A stretch of 64,000 nucleotides of DNA from Streptomyces sp. GSL17-111 (GCF_037911585.1 NZ_JBAJNS010000001.1:4945501-5009500); one strand, 5' to 3'. Counted from the stretch's first letter, positions 16,166 to 25,506 are shown. Notes: generated by a model from the letters alone, not told the origin. Numbers and translations: made by a program.

Positions 16166-17815
16166 TCACGGTCGGATGCACCGGCCGCTGCCGCCGTCCT
16201 CCGGGTGGCAGACGAGGTCCCGGTCGGACGCGTCGCGGCTGAGGTAGCGGCCGACGCAGGAGTCGCCGGTCGTCCGGTCCCGGGCGGCGCAGTAGGCCAC
16301 CGCGTCCCGGCCGTCGGTGAAGGGGCCGGGGGCGTAGAGCACCCAGTAGCCGGGATTGAGCGAGGCGTAGTCGTCGCTGAGCAGCACCTGCGCGTCGGGA
16401 ACCGTGGCCCGGAGCTCCGCGAGGCGCCGGTCGCGCTCGGCCGCGCCGGAGGAGACGGGCTCGGAGTGGAGCTGGGCGATCCAGGTGTCGTCCACCTGGG
16501 CGGAGGGGGACGGTGTGGCGCTCGGCGTCGGCGTCCCGGCGTCGGGCGTCGGCGACGCCGGGGGCTCCGGGTCGGCGGTCCGTTCGGCCGGGCGTTCGGC
16601 GGTGTCCGCCCCGGCATCGGCCTCGTCGGGGCCGTTCGCCTCCGGGCCCGCCTCGTCGGTGCCGGGGGAGGGGGCGACCTCGGCGCCCGGTGCCCGCGCG
16701 GCGGGCGGCTCGTCGCGGGTGGCCAGCAGGAAGCCGCCCCCCACCGCCCCCAGGACGACGGCCACGGCGGCTGCGGCGCCGAGCACCCGCACCGCACCCC
16801 GTCGGCGCGACGGGGACGGCGGTGGCGTCGTCGCAGGGGGCGGGACGCCCACCCCCGGTGCGGTCCCCGGCGGCGGACCCGGCGCCGTTCCCGGTGGCGG
16901 GCCGGGCGGGAGGTTCTGTGGAAGGGGCGGGAGGGCACGTGGTGCGTCCGGGAGTGTGGCGGGCGTGCCCCCGCCCCCCGCCCCCGCCTCCGCCGCTTCC
17001 TGCGCCTCGGCGAGCAGGGCGTCCAGCCGCTCGGCGTCCGGGCGGGCCCCCGGCTCCCGCACCAGCAGCGCCGTCACCACCGGGGTGAGCGGGCCGCAGC
17101 GCACGGGCGGCGGGACGGGCTCCTCCAGCACGGCCGCCAGGGTGGCGAGGGTGTCGGCTCGTCGCAGCGGGCTGTGGCCCTCGGTGACGACGTAGAGCAG
17201 CATCCCGAGCGACCACAGGTCGGCCGCGTCGCCCGCCGCTCCCCGGATGCGTTCGGGGGCGATGTACTCGGGCGAACCGACGAGTTCGCCGGTGACCGTG
17301 ACGCGCCCGGTGGAGCCCACGGCGGCGATGCCGAAATCCGTCAGCACGGCGCCGCCGTCCGGCCGGAGCAGGACGTTCGCCGGTTTGACGTCGCGGTGGT
17401 GGATGCCCGCCGCGTGGGCGGCGCGCAGACCGGCCAGCACGTCCCGGCCGATCCGCGCCGCCCGCGCCGGGGAGAGCGGCCCCTGGGCCGCACAGTGCTG
17501 CTGGAGACTGACTCCGGGCACCAGCTCCATCACCAGCCACGGATGGGGCCGCTCGTCCACGATGTGGTGGATGGTGACCACGTTGGGGTGGTTCAGCGCG
17601 GCCAGGGCCCGCGCCTCGCGCAGCACCCGGACCCGCAGCCGCTCGGCGCCCGTGCCGTCCGTGGACGGCTCGGCCGCGCGGACCTCCTTCAGCGCGACCT
17701 CGCGCCGCAGCACGAGGTCGCGGGCCCGCCACACCGTGCCCATCCCGCCACTGCCGAGACGTTCCAGCAACGCGAACCGGCCGTCCACGACACGCTCTTG
17801 TGTTCCCCCGCTCAT
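16166..17815 (-). CDS. Transmembrane Ser/Thr protein kinase (PknB-like)
   Basis: A 549-residue Hanks-type kinase. The catalytic domain covers about residues 12-275, with LGSGGMG (P-loop), Lys43 in VALKE, HRDVKPAN with Asp142, DFG at 160-162, and SPEYIAPE. A Pro-rich juxtamembrane region (about 295-337) precedes one transmembrane helix (about 340-366). The extracellular part starts with a Pro/Glu/Asp/Ala/Thr-rich linker. It ends in a compact domain of about 110 residues containing several Cys residues (YCAARDRTTGDSC, LVCHPEDGGSGRC) and WVLYAPGPFTDG. There are no PASTA repeats. Start ATG 17815 lies 5 nt after the phoD stop, so the two form an operon. Confidence 0.93.
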   Translation of the reverse strand: MSGGTQERVVDGRFALLERLGSGGMGTVWRARDLVLRREVALKEVRAAEPSTDGTGAERLRVRVLREARALAALNHPNVVTIHHIVDERPHPWLVMELVPGVSLQQHCAAQGPLSPARAARIGRDVLAGLRAAHAAGIHHRDVKPANVLLRPDGGAVLTDFGIAAVGSTGRVTVTGELVGSPEYIAPERIRGAAGDAADLWSLGMLLYVVTEGHSPLRRADTLATLAAVLEEPVPPPVRCGPLTPVVTALLVREPGARPDAERLDALLAEAQEAAEAGAGGGGTPATLPDAPRALPPLPQNLPPGPPPGTAPGPPPGTAPGVGVPPPATTPPPSPSRRRGAVRVLGAAAAVAVVLGAVGGGFLLATRDEPPAARAPGAEVAPSPGTDEAGPEANGPDEADAGADTAERPAERTADPEPPASPTPDAGTPTPSATPSPSAQVDDTWIAQLHSEPVSSGAAERDRRLAELRATVPDAQVLLSDDYASLNPGYWVLYAPGPFTDGRDAVAYCAARDRTTGDSCVGRYLSRDASDRDLVCHPEDGGSGRCIRP

Positions 17816-17820
17816 GGGGA

Positions 17821-19509
17821 TCAGCGTACGGGCCGCTCCGCGCGCTCCAGACGCTGCGTGCCGGACCGGGTGCGGTAGGAGCGCACGGGGTGGGTGGTCG
17901 CGTCGGGGTCGGTCTTGTCGGAGATGCGGTGGTAGTCCATCTGCGCCCGCTCGGCCGTCACGTCCAGGACGCCGTACCCGTGCGCGTCGGTGTCGATCCA
18001 CCGCGCGTGCCGGTTGGCCGCGCGCAGGGCCCCCGAGGCCGCCGGGCTCGCCCAGCCCTCGGGCACGCGCAGGATGTCGTCGATGTTGTCGGAGGTGACC
18101 GACGTGACGACGAACTCCGTGGCCGCCGTCGGGGAGAGCGGGTACGTCGCGGCCTCCACGGGGACGTCGTTGGCCCAGGCCATGTGGATGTCGCCGGTGA
18201 GGAAGACGGTGTTGTCGATGCCGCGTGAGCGCAGATGGGTGAGCAGCTCCCGGCGGTCGTCGGTGTAGCCGTCCCACTGGTCGGTGTTGAGCGCGAGCCC
18301 CTCGGCGGGCAGTCCGAGCAGCCGGGCCAGGGGCCGCAGCAGGTAGGCGGGGACCGAACCGAAGGCGAGCGGGGAGATCATCACGGACGTGCCGACCAGC
18401 CGCCAGCGGGAGGTGGAGGCGTCCAACCCCGCCTTCAGCCAGTCCAGCTGGGCCCGGCCCGTCACCGTGCGGGCGGGGTCGTCGACGTCGCCGTCCCCGA
18501 CCCCGGCCTGCTCGCTGCGGAAGGAGCGCAGGTCCAGCAGGTGCAGATCGGCCAGCGTGCCGAACCGCAGACGCCGGTAGGTGGTTCCGGCGACGGACGG
18601 CCGCACCGGCATCCACTCGAAGTACGCCCGCTTCGCGGCCGCCATCCGCTCCGCCCAGACGCCCTCCGCGCCCGGCGTGTGGTTCTCCGCCCCGTCCGAC
18701 CAGGCGTTGTTGGCGAACTCGTGGTCGTCCCAGATCGCGACGACCGGGTGCGCGGCGTGCAGGGCCCGCAGGTCGGCGTCCGTCTTGTACTGGCCGTGCC
18801 GGGCGCGGTAGTCGGCGAGCGTGGTGATCTCGTGCGCCGGTGTGTGCGGCCGGATGGTCCGGCCCCGCGTGCCGTAGCCGCCGGTCGGGTACTCGTACAG
18901 GTAGTCGCCCAGGTGGAGGACGGCGTGCAGGTCGCCGCGTCCGGCCAGGTGGCGGTAGGCGGAGAAGTACCCGGCCTCCCAGTTCGAGCAGGACACCACA
19001 CCGAGGCGGAGGTGGTCCGGGGCGTCGTCGTCGGCGGGGGCGGTGCGGGTGCGGCCCGTGGGGGAGGTGACGCCGTCGGCGGTGAACCGGTAGTGGTAGG
19101 CGGTGGCGGGCCGCAGCCCGCGCACGTCGGCCTTCACCGTGTGGTCGGACGCGGCCTCCGCGCGGACACTGCCCCGGGCGACGACGTCGGTGAAGCCCGC
19201 GTCGGTGGCCACCTCCCAGGCGACGTCCAGGGCGCCGCCCCGGCCGGAGCCGGGGTCGGCGCCGGGCTCGGGCGTGACCCGCGTCCACAGCAGGGCGCCG
19301 TCCGGGAGCGGGTCTCCGGAGGCGACGCCGTGGTGGAAGGCGGGCCCGCCCCCGGCGGCGCGGGCCGCCGTGCCCGCCGCGAGGGGCGACGCGAGGGCGG
19401 CGGTCGTGGCGGCGGCGGCGATCACCGTCCGGCGGCGGGGGCGGTGCGGCGTCCGGCCGGGTCTGTCCGAGGGGCCGGCGGTCGGGGTGTCTGCGTCAGC
19501 GTGGGTCAC
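17821..19509 (-). CDS. PhoD-type alkaline phosphatase/phosphodiesterase, Tat-exported
   Basis: A 562-residue secreted metallophosphoesterase of the PhoD family. A twin-arginine signal is seen at RRRTVIAAAATTAALAS (about 25-42). An N-terminal Ig-like domain (FHHGVASGDPLPDGALLWTR) precedes the catalytic domain. Metal-binding motifs are VSCSNWEAGY, LGDYLYEY, WDDHEFANN and LTGDIHMAW. The family hydrolyses phosphate mono- and diesters using Fe and Ca. Start is GTG 19509 with TAGCCT 6 nt upstream on the minus strand. I saw no clear PHO box. It is the first gene of an operon with the Ser/Thr kinase. Confidence 0.93.
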   Translation of the reverse strand: MTHADADTPTAGPSDRPGRTPHRPRRRTVIAAAATTAALASPLAAGTAARAAGGGPAFHHGVASGDPLPDGALLWTRVTPEPGADPGSGRGGALDVAWEVATDAGFTDVVARGSVRAEAASDHTVKADVRGLRPATAYHYRFTADGVTSPTGRTRTAPADDDAPDHLRLGVVSCSNWEAGYFSAYRHLAGRGDLHAVLHLGDYLYEYPTGGYGTRGRTIRPHTPAHEITTLADYRARHGQYKTDADLRALHAAHPVVAIWDDHEFANNAWSDGAENHTPGAEGVWAERMAAAKRAYFEWMPVRPSVAGTTYRRLRFGTLADLHLLDLRSFRSEQAGVGDGDVDDPARTVTGRAQLDWLKAGLDASTSRWRLVGTSVMISPLAFGSVPAYLLRPLARLLGLPAEGLALNTDQWDGYTDDRRELLTHLRSRGIDNTVFLTGDIHMAWANDVPVEAATYPLSPTAATEFVVTSVTSDNIDDILRVPEGWASPAASGALRAANRHARWIDTDAHGYGVLDVTAERAQMDYHRISDKTDPDATTHPVRSYRTRSGTQRLERAERPVR

Positions 19510-19515
19510 GGGCGC

Positions 19516-19521
19516 AGGCTA
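19516..19521 (-). promoter_or_regulatory. -10 hexamer, leaderless-type start of phoD
   Basis: TAGCCT on the minus strand, 6 nt before the GTG at 19509, without a Shine-Dalgarno. Confidence 0.5.
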
Positions 19522-19590
19522 GAGGCCCGCCGGGGCGAACGGGTAGACGACTTCCGGCTGTTCACGCGACCGTCGACGCGGCGCCACACA

Positions 19591-19632
19591 CCGACGGGCG
19601 GCGCCCCGGCTCGCAGGGGCGCCGCCCGTCGG
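19591..19632 (-). terminator. Strong intrinsic terminator of dsbA-like gene
   Basis: A 17-bp perfect stem (19591-19607 with 19616-19632) and 8-nt loop begins 22 bp past the stop of the DsbA-like gene on the minus strand. Confidence 0.9.
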
Positions 19633-19654
19633 CTCGTTCAGCGGCTGCGGTGGA

Positions 19655-20542
19655 TCACTTCTCCAGCAGCGGCGTCACGACCGCGTTGTACTCCTCCGGC
19701 GTGCCCGGCGCGTAGCCCTGGGGGTTCTTCGCCACCTCGCCGTTGACCTTGACCGTCGGCGTGCCCTGGACGCCCTCGGCGGAGCGGAACTTGTCCGAGA
19801 CCTTCAGCGCCCACGGGTCGAAGGTGCCCGAGGTGACGTTCTCCTCGAACTCCGCGTTGCCCTTGAGCTCCTCGACGTCCTGGGCGATCTCGACGAGCCG
19901 CGCGTCGTCGGCGAACTCGTCCATCTGCTCACTGGGGTGGACATCGGCGGAGAACAGCAGCTTCTTGTACTCCAGGAACGCCTCCGGGCTCACGTCCAGC
20001 GCCGCGCCGAGGGCGCTGAGGGCGTTCTTGGAACCGCTGCTGTTCCCGATCTCCTCGGCGGTGTCCCCGTCCAGGAAGGTGCCGAAGACGAACTCCGCCT
20101 TGTACGTGCCGTCCTCGACGTCCTTGAGGACGAGGTCGCCGACGTTCTGCTCGAAGGCGGCGCAGACCGGGCAGCGCATGTCCTCGTAGATGGTGACGGT
20201 GTCCTCGGCGTCCTCGTCACCGACGATGATGTCCGTGCCGTGCTCACCCTGCGTGTTCGCCGGGGCGACGTAGCCCTCGTACGCGCCCTCGCCCTCGGAC
20301 TTCTTCGGCTCCCCGGCGACGGCGGACGCGGCGGACCAGTCGCTGTTGTCGCCCTCGCCACCGCTGTCGGTCATGTTGGTGACGGCGACGCCGATGCCGG
20401 CGGCGACGACCAGGACGGCGACGACCGCGCCCGCGACGCCGAGCTGGCGGCGCATCTTCTCCTTCTTGGCCTGCTGCTCGCGCTCGACGCGCAGCCGCTC
20501 GCGGGCGGCCCTCTTGGCTTCCTGGCTGTTGCGCTTGCTCAT
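19655..20542 (-). CDS. DsbA-like thioredoxin-fold protein, membrane-anchored
   Basis: A 295-residue protein with a very basic cytoplasmic head (KRAARERLRVEREQQAKKEKMRRQ), one transmembrane helix (about 34-56), an acidic linker and an extracytoplasmic thioredoxin_4/DsbA domain from about residue 100. The redox motif is CPVC in YEDMRCPVCAAFEQ. The cis-Pro loop is GVQGTPTVKVNGE. It probably oxidises or isomerises disulfides of exported proteins. Start ATG at 20542 with an acggag RBS about 10 nt upstream. It lies 78 nt after the membrane-protein gene 20621-21304 in the same direction. A paralogue with CPGC is encoded at 53548-54297. Confidence 0.9.
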   Translation of the reverse strand: MSKRNSQEAKRAARERLRVEREQQAKKEKMRRQLGVAGAVVAVLVVAAGIGVAVTNMTDSGGEGDNSDWSAASAVAGEPKKSEGEGAYEGYVAPANTQGEHGTDIIVGDEDAEDTVTIYEDMRCPVCAAFEQNVGDLVLKDVEDGTYKAEFVFGTFLDGDTAEEIGNSSGSKNALSALGAALDVSPEAFLEYKKLLFSADVHPSEQMDEFADDARLVEIAQDVEELKGNAEFEENVTSGTFDPWALKVSDKFRSAEGVQGTPTVKVNGEVAKNPQGYAPGTPEEYNAVVTPLLEK

Positions 20543-20620
20543 GCTGGATAACTCCGTGGAATCGGTACGTGACGGGGGACGCGCCCGCGTGGGCGGGCGG
20601 ACGGCGGCGGCCGGCGCGGG

Positions 20621-21304
20621 TCAGCCGGCCACGGGCCGGGGCGGCCCGCGTCGTACGACGGAGTGCGTCAGGAGGGGCAGGGCGCGTGCGGCGCGCACCC
20701 GGTGCGCGGCACGGAACCGGGCGCCGGAGCGCGGCTGCGGCAGCGGGTGGGCGACGGCCCGCACCGACGGGGGCCATAGCAGCGCGTAGGCGTGCGTGGC
20801 GGCCGCGCGCAGCAGCCGGACGAACGCCTCCTCGCCCCGCCAGAGCCAGACGGCGGCGGTGAGCCCGACGAGGACGTGGGCCCCGAGGAGCAGCCACGGC
20901 GCGGCGGGCTGCGCCAGCGCCGGGGCCGGGGTGTCGGCGGCCATCCGCGCCAGCGGTGTGCCGAAGCCGCCGCCCGCGCAGACGAGGTCGACCCCCATGG
21001 TGCGCAGCGGCCCGGTGACCGGGCCGCCCGCCGTCCCGTAGCAGGTGGCCTGCCCGGAGGTGAAGACGGTGTCGGCCGCCAGCTCCAGCGGCACGAGTGT
21101 CGCGGCGATGGTGCCGAGGCCGCGCCGGCGGTCGGCCAGCAGGTAGGCGCAGAGGAAGACGGCGCCCGTGACGGCGAGCAGCGTCGTCAGCGGGACCGGG
21201 GTCGCCGAGAGGAGCACGTGGGTGCCCGCGGACAGCACGACGCAGACCGCGGTGAACACCGCGGCCCTCGCTGTCCGGATACCGGTACTCGACGACACGC
21301 CCAT
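20621..21304 (-). CDS. Multi-pass membrane protein of unknown function
   Basis: A 227-residue protein with ATG 21304 (MGVSSSTGIRTARAAVF). I do not recognise a named family. About four transmembrane helices are apparent: VFTAVCVVLSAGTHVLL, a segment ending FLCAYLLAD, TIAATLVPLELAADTVF, and PWLLLGAHVLVGLTAAVWL. Between the third and fourth is a loop with two Cys residues (ATCYGTAGGP and LVCAGGGFG). The C-terminal tail of about 60 residues is basic. It precedes the DsbA-like gene, and the loop cysteines could suit a redox partner. That is inference only, as there is no CxxC. Confidence 0.75.
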   Translation of the reverse strand: MGVSSSTGIRTARAAVFTAVCVVLSAGTHVLLSATPVPLTTLLAVTGAVFLCAYLLADRRRGLGTIAATLVPLELAADTVFTSGQATCYGTAGGPVTGPLRTMGVDLVCAGGGFGTPLARMAADTPAPALAQPAAPWLLLGAHVLVGLTAAVWLWRGEEAFVRLLRAAATHAYALLWPPSVRAVAHPLPQPRSGARFRAAHRVRAARALPLLTHSVVRRGPPRPVAG

Positions 21305-21472
21305 CGCGGCCGAGTGTGCCACGCCGGGTGTAAACGTGGAGTGAGGGAGGTCCACACCGGAATACTTCCGTGACCCGGGACGCCCCGTGGGCCCGCTGGG
21401 GCCCCGGTGTCGGTGCCCGGTCGTAGACTTCGACACCGCCCCTCGAAGACCCGCGCCGGAGGTTCCCCACCC

Positions 21473-24400
21473 GTGACCGACCAGCCGTTCACGCATCTGC
21501 ACGTGCACACCCAGTACTCGCTGCTGGACGGAGCGGCGCGGCTCAAGGACATGTTCAAGGCGTGCGGCGACATGGAGATGTCCCACATCGCCATGACCGA
21601 CCACGGGAACCTGCACGGGGCCTACGACTTCTTCCACCAGGCGCAGGGCGCGGGCATCACGCCCATCATGGGCATCGAGGCGTACGTCGCCCCCGAGTCG
21701 CGGCGGTACGCGAGGCCGGTGAAGTGGGGAGCGCCCCACCAGAAGCGGGACGACGTCGCGGGCGCCGGTGCGTACACGCACATGACGATGTGGGCGCGGG
21801 ACCTCACCGGGCTGCACAACCTCTACCGCGCGCAGTCCCGGGCCAGTCTGGAGGGCTTCTTCCGCAAGCCCCGGATGGACCGCGAGCTGCTCGCGGAGTA
21901 CTCCGAGGGCCTGATGGCGACGACCGGCTGCCCCTCGGGCGAGGTCTCCACCCGCATCCGGCTCGGGCAGATGGACGAGGCGCTGAAGGCCGCCGGGGAG
22001 TTCCAGGACATCTTCGGCAAGGAGAACTTCTTCGTCGAGTTGATGGACCACAACATCGACATCGACCGCCGTGCCCGCGCGGGGCTGGAGGAGATCGCCC
22101 GCAAGCTGGACGCGCCCTTCGTCGTCACGAACGACTCGCACTACACCTACGAGCACGAGTCGGCCGCGCACGACACGCTGCTGTGCATCCAGACCGGCAG
22201 CAACCTCTCCGATCCCGACCGCTTCAAGTTCGACGGCTCCGGCTACTACCTGAAGTCCGCCGCCGAGATGTACGCGATCGACAACTCCGACGCCTGGCAG
22301 GAGGGCTGCCGCAACACGCAGCTCCTCATCGCCGACCGGGTCGACGTCTCCGGCATGTTCAAGCCGCGCAACCTCATGCCGAGGTTCGACGTGCCGGAGG
22401 GGTACGACGAGGTCTCCTGGTTCCAGGAGGAGGTCAAGCGGGGCATGGCGCGCCGCTACCCCGCTGGCGTCCCGGAGGACCGCCAGCGGCAGGCCGCCTA
22501 CGAGATGGGCGTCATCATCGAGATGGGGTTCCCCGGCTACTTCCTCGTCGTGGCCGACTTCATCATGTGGGCCAAGAACGCGGGCATCGCCGTGGGCCCC
22601 GGCCGCGGCTCCGCGGCCGGCTCGATCGTCGCCTACGCCATGGGCATCACCGACCTCGACCCGATCGACCACGGGCTGATCTTCGAGCGGTTCCTCAACC
22701 CCGAGCGCGTCTCCATGCCCGACGTCGACATCGACTTCGACGAGCGCAGGCGCGGTGAGGTCATCCGCTACGTGACGGAGAAGTACGGCGCCGACAAGGT
22801 CGCCATGATCGGCACGTACGGCACGATCAAGGCGAAGAACGCCATCAAGGACTCCGCCCGGGTGCTGGGCTACCCGTACGCGGTCGGGGACCGCATCACC
22901 AAGGCGATGCCCGCCGACGTCCTGGGCAAGGGCCTGCCGCTGTCGGGCATCACCGACAAGAGCCACCCGCGCTACAGCGAGGCGGGCGAGATCCGCTCGA
23001 TGTACGAGAACGAGCCGGACGTCACCAAGGTCATCGACGCCGCGCGCGGCATCGAGGGGCTGGTGCGGCAGATGGGCGTGCACGCCGCCGGTGTGATCAT
23101 GTCCAGCGAGCCGCTGATCGACCACGTGCCGGTCTTCTCCCCGAAGAACGACGGCGTCGTCGTCACGCAGTGGGACTACCCGAGCTGCGAGAGCCTCGGC
23201 CTGCTGAAGATGGACTTCCTGGGCCTGCGCAACCTCACGATCATGGACGACGCCCAGAAGGCCATCGCCAAGAACAAGGGCGTCGAGATCAAGCTGCTCG
23301 ACCTCCCGCTGGACGACCCGAAGACGTACGAGCTGCTGCAGCGCGGCGACACCCTCGGCGTCTTCCAGTTCGACGGCGGCCCCATGCGCTCCCTGCTGCG
23401 CATGATGAAGCCCGACAACTTCGAGGACATCTCCGCCGTCTCGGCCCTCTACCGGCCGGGCCCGATGGGCATGAACTCGCACATCAACTACGCCCTGCGC
23501 AAGAACGGCCAGCAGGACATCACGCCGATCCACCCGGAGCTGGAGGAGCCGCTCAAAGAGGTCCTGGACATTACCTACGGCCTCATCGTCTACCAGGAGC
23601 AGGTGCAGAAGGCCGCTCAGGTGCTCGCCGGGTACAGCCTCGGCCAGGCCGACCTGCTGCGTCGCGCCATGGGCAAGAAGAAGCCCGAGGTCCTGGAGAA
23701 GGAGTTCGTCAACTTCCAGGCGGGCGCCCGCGAGAAGGGCTTCTCGGACGAGGCGATCCAGGCGGTGTGGGACGTCCTGGTGCCGTTCGCCGGGTACGCC
23801 TTCAACAAGGCGCACTCCTCGGCGTACGGGCTGGTCACCTACTGGACGGCCTATCTGAAGGCCAACTACCCGGCCGAGTACATGTCGGCGCTGCTGACGT
23901 CGGTGCGCGACGACAAGGACAAGTCGGCGGTGTACCTCAACGAGTGCCGTCGCATGGGGATCAAGGTCCTGCCGCCGGACGTCAACGAGTCGGACGCCAA
24001 CTTCACGCCGCGCGGCGACGACACGATCGTCTTCGGCCTCACCGCCGTGCGCAACGTCGGGCAGAACGTCGTCGACGCCGTCGTGCGGTGCCGCAAGGCG
24101 AAGGGGGCCTACGAGTCGTTCCCCGACTTCCTGGACAAGGTGGAGGCCGTCGTCTGCAACAAGCGCACGGTCGAGTCACTGATCAAGGCGGGCGCGTTCG
24201 ACGCGCTCGGCCACACCCGCAAGGGTCTGACCGCCCAGTTCGAGCCGATGATCGACAACGTCGTGCAGGTCAAGCGGAAGGAGGCCGAGGGGCAGTTCGA
24301 CCTCTTCGGCGACCTCGGGGCGGACGAGGGCGACGGCCCCGGCTTCGGGCTGGACGTGGAGTTCACGCCGGAGGAGTGGGAGAAGACGTACCTGCTGGCC

Positions 24401-25012
24401 CAGGAGCGGGAGATGCTCGGCCTGTACGTCTCCGACCACCCGCTGTTCGGCATCGAGCACGTTCTCAACGAGCGGGCCGACGCGGGCATCTCGCAGCTCA
24501 CCGCCGGGGAGTACGGGGACGGCTCGACGGTCACCATCGGCGGCATCATCTCCGGCCTCCAGCGGAAGATGACCAAGCAGGGCAACGCGTGGGCGATCGC
24601 CACCGTGGAGGACCTGGCGGGCTCCATCGACTGCATGTTCTTCCCGGCCACCTACCAACTGGTCTCCACCCAGCTCGTGGAGGACGCCGTGGTGTTCGTC
24701 AAGGGCCGGCTCGACAAGCGGGAGGACGTGCCCCGGCTGGTCGCGATGGAGCTGATGGTGCCCGACCTCAGCGAGGCCTCGGCCAACGCGCCGGTCACGA
24801 TCACGATCCCGTCGGTGAAGGTCACCCCGCCGCTGGTGGCCAGGCTGGGGGAGGTGCTCACCCACCACCGGGGGGCCACGGAGGTGCGGGTCCGCCTCCA
24901 GGGCGCCCGGAGGACGACGGTCCTGCGGCTGGACCGCCACCGCGTCACCGCCGACCCGGCGCTCTTCGGGGACCTCAAGGAACTGCTCGGCCCCTCCTGC
25001 CTGGCGGGCTGA
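21473..25012 (+). CDS. dnaE: DNA polymerase III alpha subunit
   Basis: Replicative C-family polymerase catalytic subunit, 1179 residues. GTG 21473 follows ggagg by 10 nt, and a TAGACT -10-like hexamer lies at 21424-21429. The PHP domain is at the N-terminus (THLHVHTQYSLLDG, MTDHGNLHG). The polymerase active-site acids are in PDVDIDFDERRR (about 416-427). The GPGRGSAAGSIVAYAMGI motif and KMDFLGLRNLTI complete the palm. An internal clamp-binding motif QFDLFG is followed by the OB-fold (STVTIGGIISGLQRKMTKQG). This is the DnaE1-type housekeeping polymerase. Two hairpins follow the gene. Confidence 0.97.
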   Translation: MTDQPFTHLHVHTQYSLLDGAARLKDMFKACGDMEMSHIAMTDHGNLHGAYDFFHQAQGAGITPIMGIEAYVAPESRRYARPVKWGAPHQKRDDVAGAGAYTHMTMWARDLTGLHNLYRAQSRASLEGFFRKPRMDRELLAEYSEGLMATTGCPSGEVSTRIRLGQMDEALKAAGEFQDIFGKENFFVELMDHNIDIDRRARAGLEEIARKLDAPFVVTNDSHYTYEHESAAHDTLLCIQTGSNLSDPDRFKFDGSGYYLKSAAEMYAIDNSDAWQEGCRNTQLLIADRVDVSGMFKPRNLMPRFDVPEGYDEVSWFQEEVKRGMARRYPAGVPEDRQRQAAYEMGVIIEMGFPGYFLVVADFIMWAKNAGIAVGPGRGSAAGSIVAYAMGITDLDPIDHGLIFERFLNPERVSMPDVDIDFDERRRGEVIRYVTEKYGADKVAMIGTYGTIKAKNAIKDSARVLGYPYAVGDRITKAMPADVLGKGLPLSGITDKSHPRYSEAGEIRSMYENEPDVTKVIDAARGIEGLVRQMGVHAAGVIMSSEPLIDHVPVFSPKNDGVVVTQWDYPSCESLGLLKMDFLGLRNLTIMDDAQKAIAKNKGVEIKLLDLPLDDPKTYELLQRGDTLGVFQFDGGPMRSLLRMMKPDNFEDISAVSALYRPGPMGMNSHINYALRKNGQQDITPIHPELEEPLKEVLDITYGLIVYQEQVQKAAQVLAGYSLGQADLLRRAMGKKKPEVLEKEFVNFQAGAREKGFSDEAIQAVWDVLVPFAGYAFNKAHSSAYGLVTYWTAYLKANYPAEYMSALLTSVRDDKDKSAVYLNECRRMGIKVLPPDVNESDANFTPRGDDTIVFGLTAVRNVGQNVVDAVVRCRKAKGAYESFPDFLDKVEAVVCNKRTVESLIKAGAFDALGHTRKGLTAQFEPMIDNVVQVKRKEAEGQFDLFGDLGADEGDGPGFGLDVEFTPEEWEKTYLLAQEREMLGLYVSDHPLFGIEHVLNERADAGISQLTAGEYGDGSTVTIGGIISGLQRKMTKQGNAWAIATVEDLAGSIDCMFFPATYQLVSTQLVEDAVVFVKGRLDKREDVPRLVAMELMVPDLSEASANAPVTITIPSVKVTPPLVARLGEVLTHHRGATEVRVRLQGARRTTVLRLDRHRVTADPALFGDLKELLGPSCLAG

Positions 25013-25062
25013 GCGGCTGACCGCCCGCCCGGTCGGGCGGCGATGGGGAGTCAACGGGAGTA

Positions 25063-25090
25063 AGGGCGCGCCGGTGTTCCGGGGCGCCCT
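25063..25090. terminator. Terminator between dnaE and the 50-aa gene
   Basis: An 11-bp stem with one G-G mismatch and a 4-nt loop. A second, smaller 7-bp hairpin lies at 25021-25040, directly after dnaE. Together they separate the convergent transcripts. Confidence 0.75.
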
Positions 25091-25135
25091 CACTCACCAG
25101 TGCCGCGTGCGAGGTGAAACCGGTGCCGCGTCCGG

Positions 25136-25288
25136 TCAGTTGTGACCGAGCGGCTTGTTCTTGCGCTTGGCCGACGTGCCGGGGTTCTCCTCGTCCATGG
25201 GACGGTCGGCGCCCGGGTTCTGCACGTCGCCGCCCTGGGCCGGGCGGTGCTGCTGCTTCTGGCGATCTCGGTTCTTGTTCTTGGCCAC
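25136..25288 (-). CDS. Small basic hydrophilic protein, 50 aa
   Basis: This reading frame is short but well supported. GTG 25288 has the RBS gaggagg 6 nt upstream. The product begins MAKNKNRDRQKQQHRPAQGG and ends KRKNKPLGHN. It is highly charged, with no hydrophobic segment, and lacks Cys and Trp. Similar short proteins starting MAKNKNRDR and ending GHN occur in Streptomyces to my knowledge, without assigned function. Composition suggests a disordered, nucleic-acid-associated or stress-type peptide, but that is a guess. It runs convergently toward dnaE. Confidence 0.8.
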   Translation of the reverse strand: MAKNKNRDRQKQQHRPAQGGDVQNPGADRPMDEENPGTSAKRKNKPLGHN

Positions 25289-25506
25289 GATGAACCTCCT
25301 CAAGGTCCTTGGAACTCGGCCGTGATCAGATTCGCACGGGGGGACACTCTTCGCATGTCGGGCAATACCCTTCGTGTGTACCGCTGTCCGTGCACGGATC
25401 TGCGCGCTCCGCTCACGGATTCGCCACGCCGAAGATCGAGTTCCGGCAGATAACCCCGGTACGGTCGGGCAGACTCGAAAGAGTTCCGAGGAAAGTGGGG
25501 TGAACC

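Noticed and set aside
20621..23815. Very long minus-strand frame from the membrane protein into dnaE
   Set aside because: Only its last 227 residues (from ATG 21304) are hydrophobic and protein-like. The rest is antisense to dnaE.
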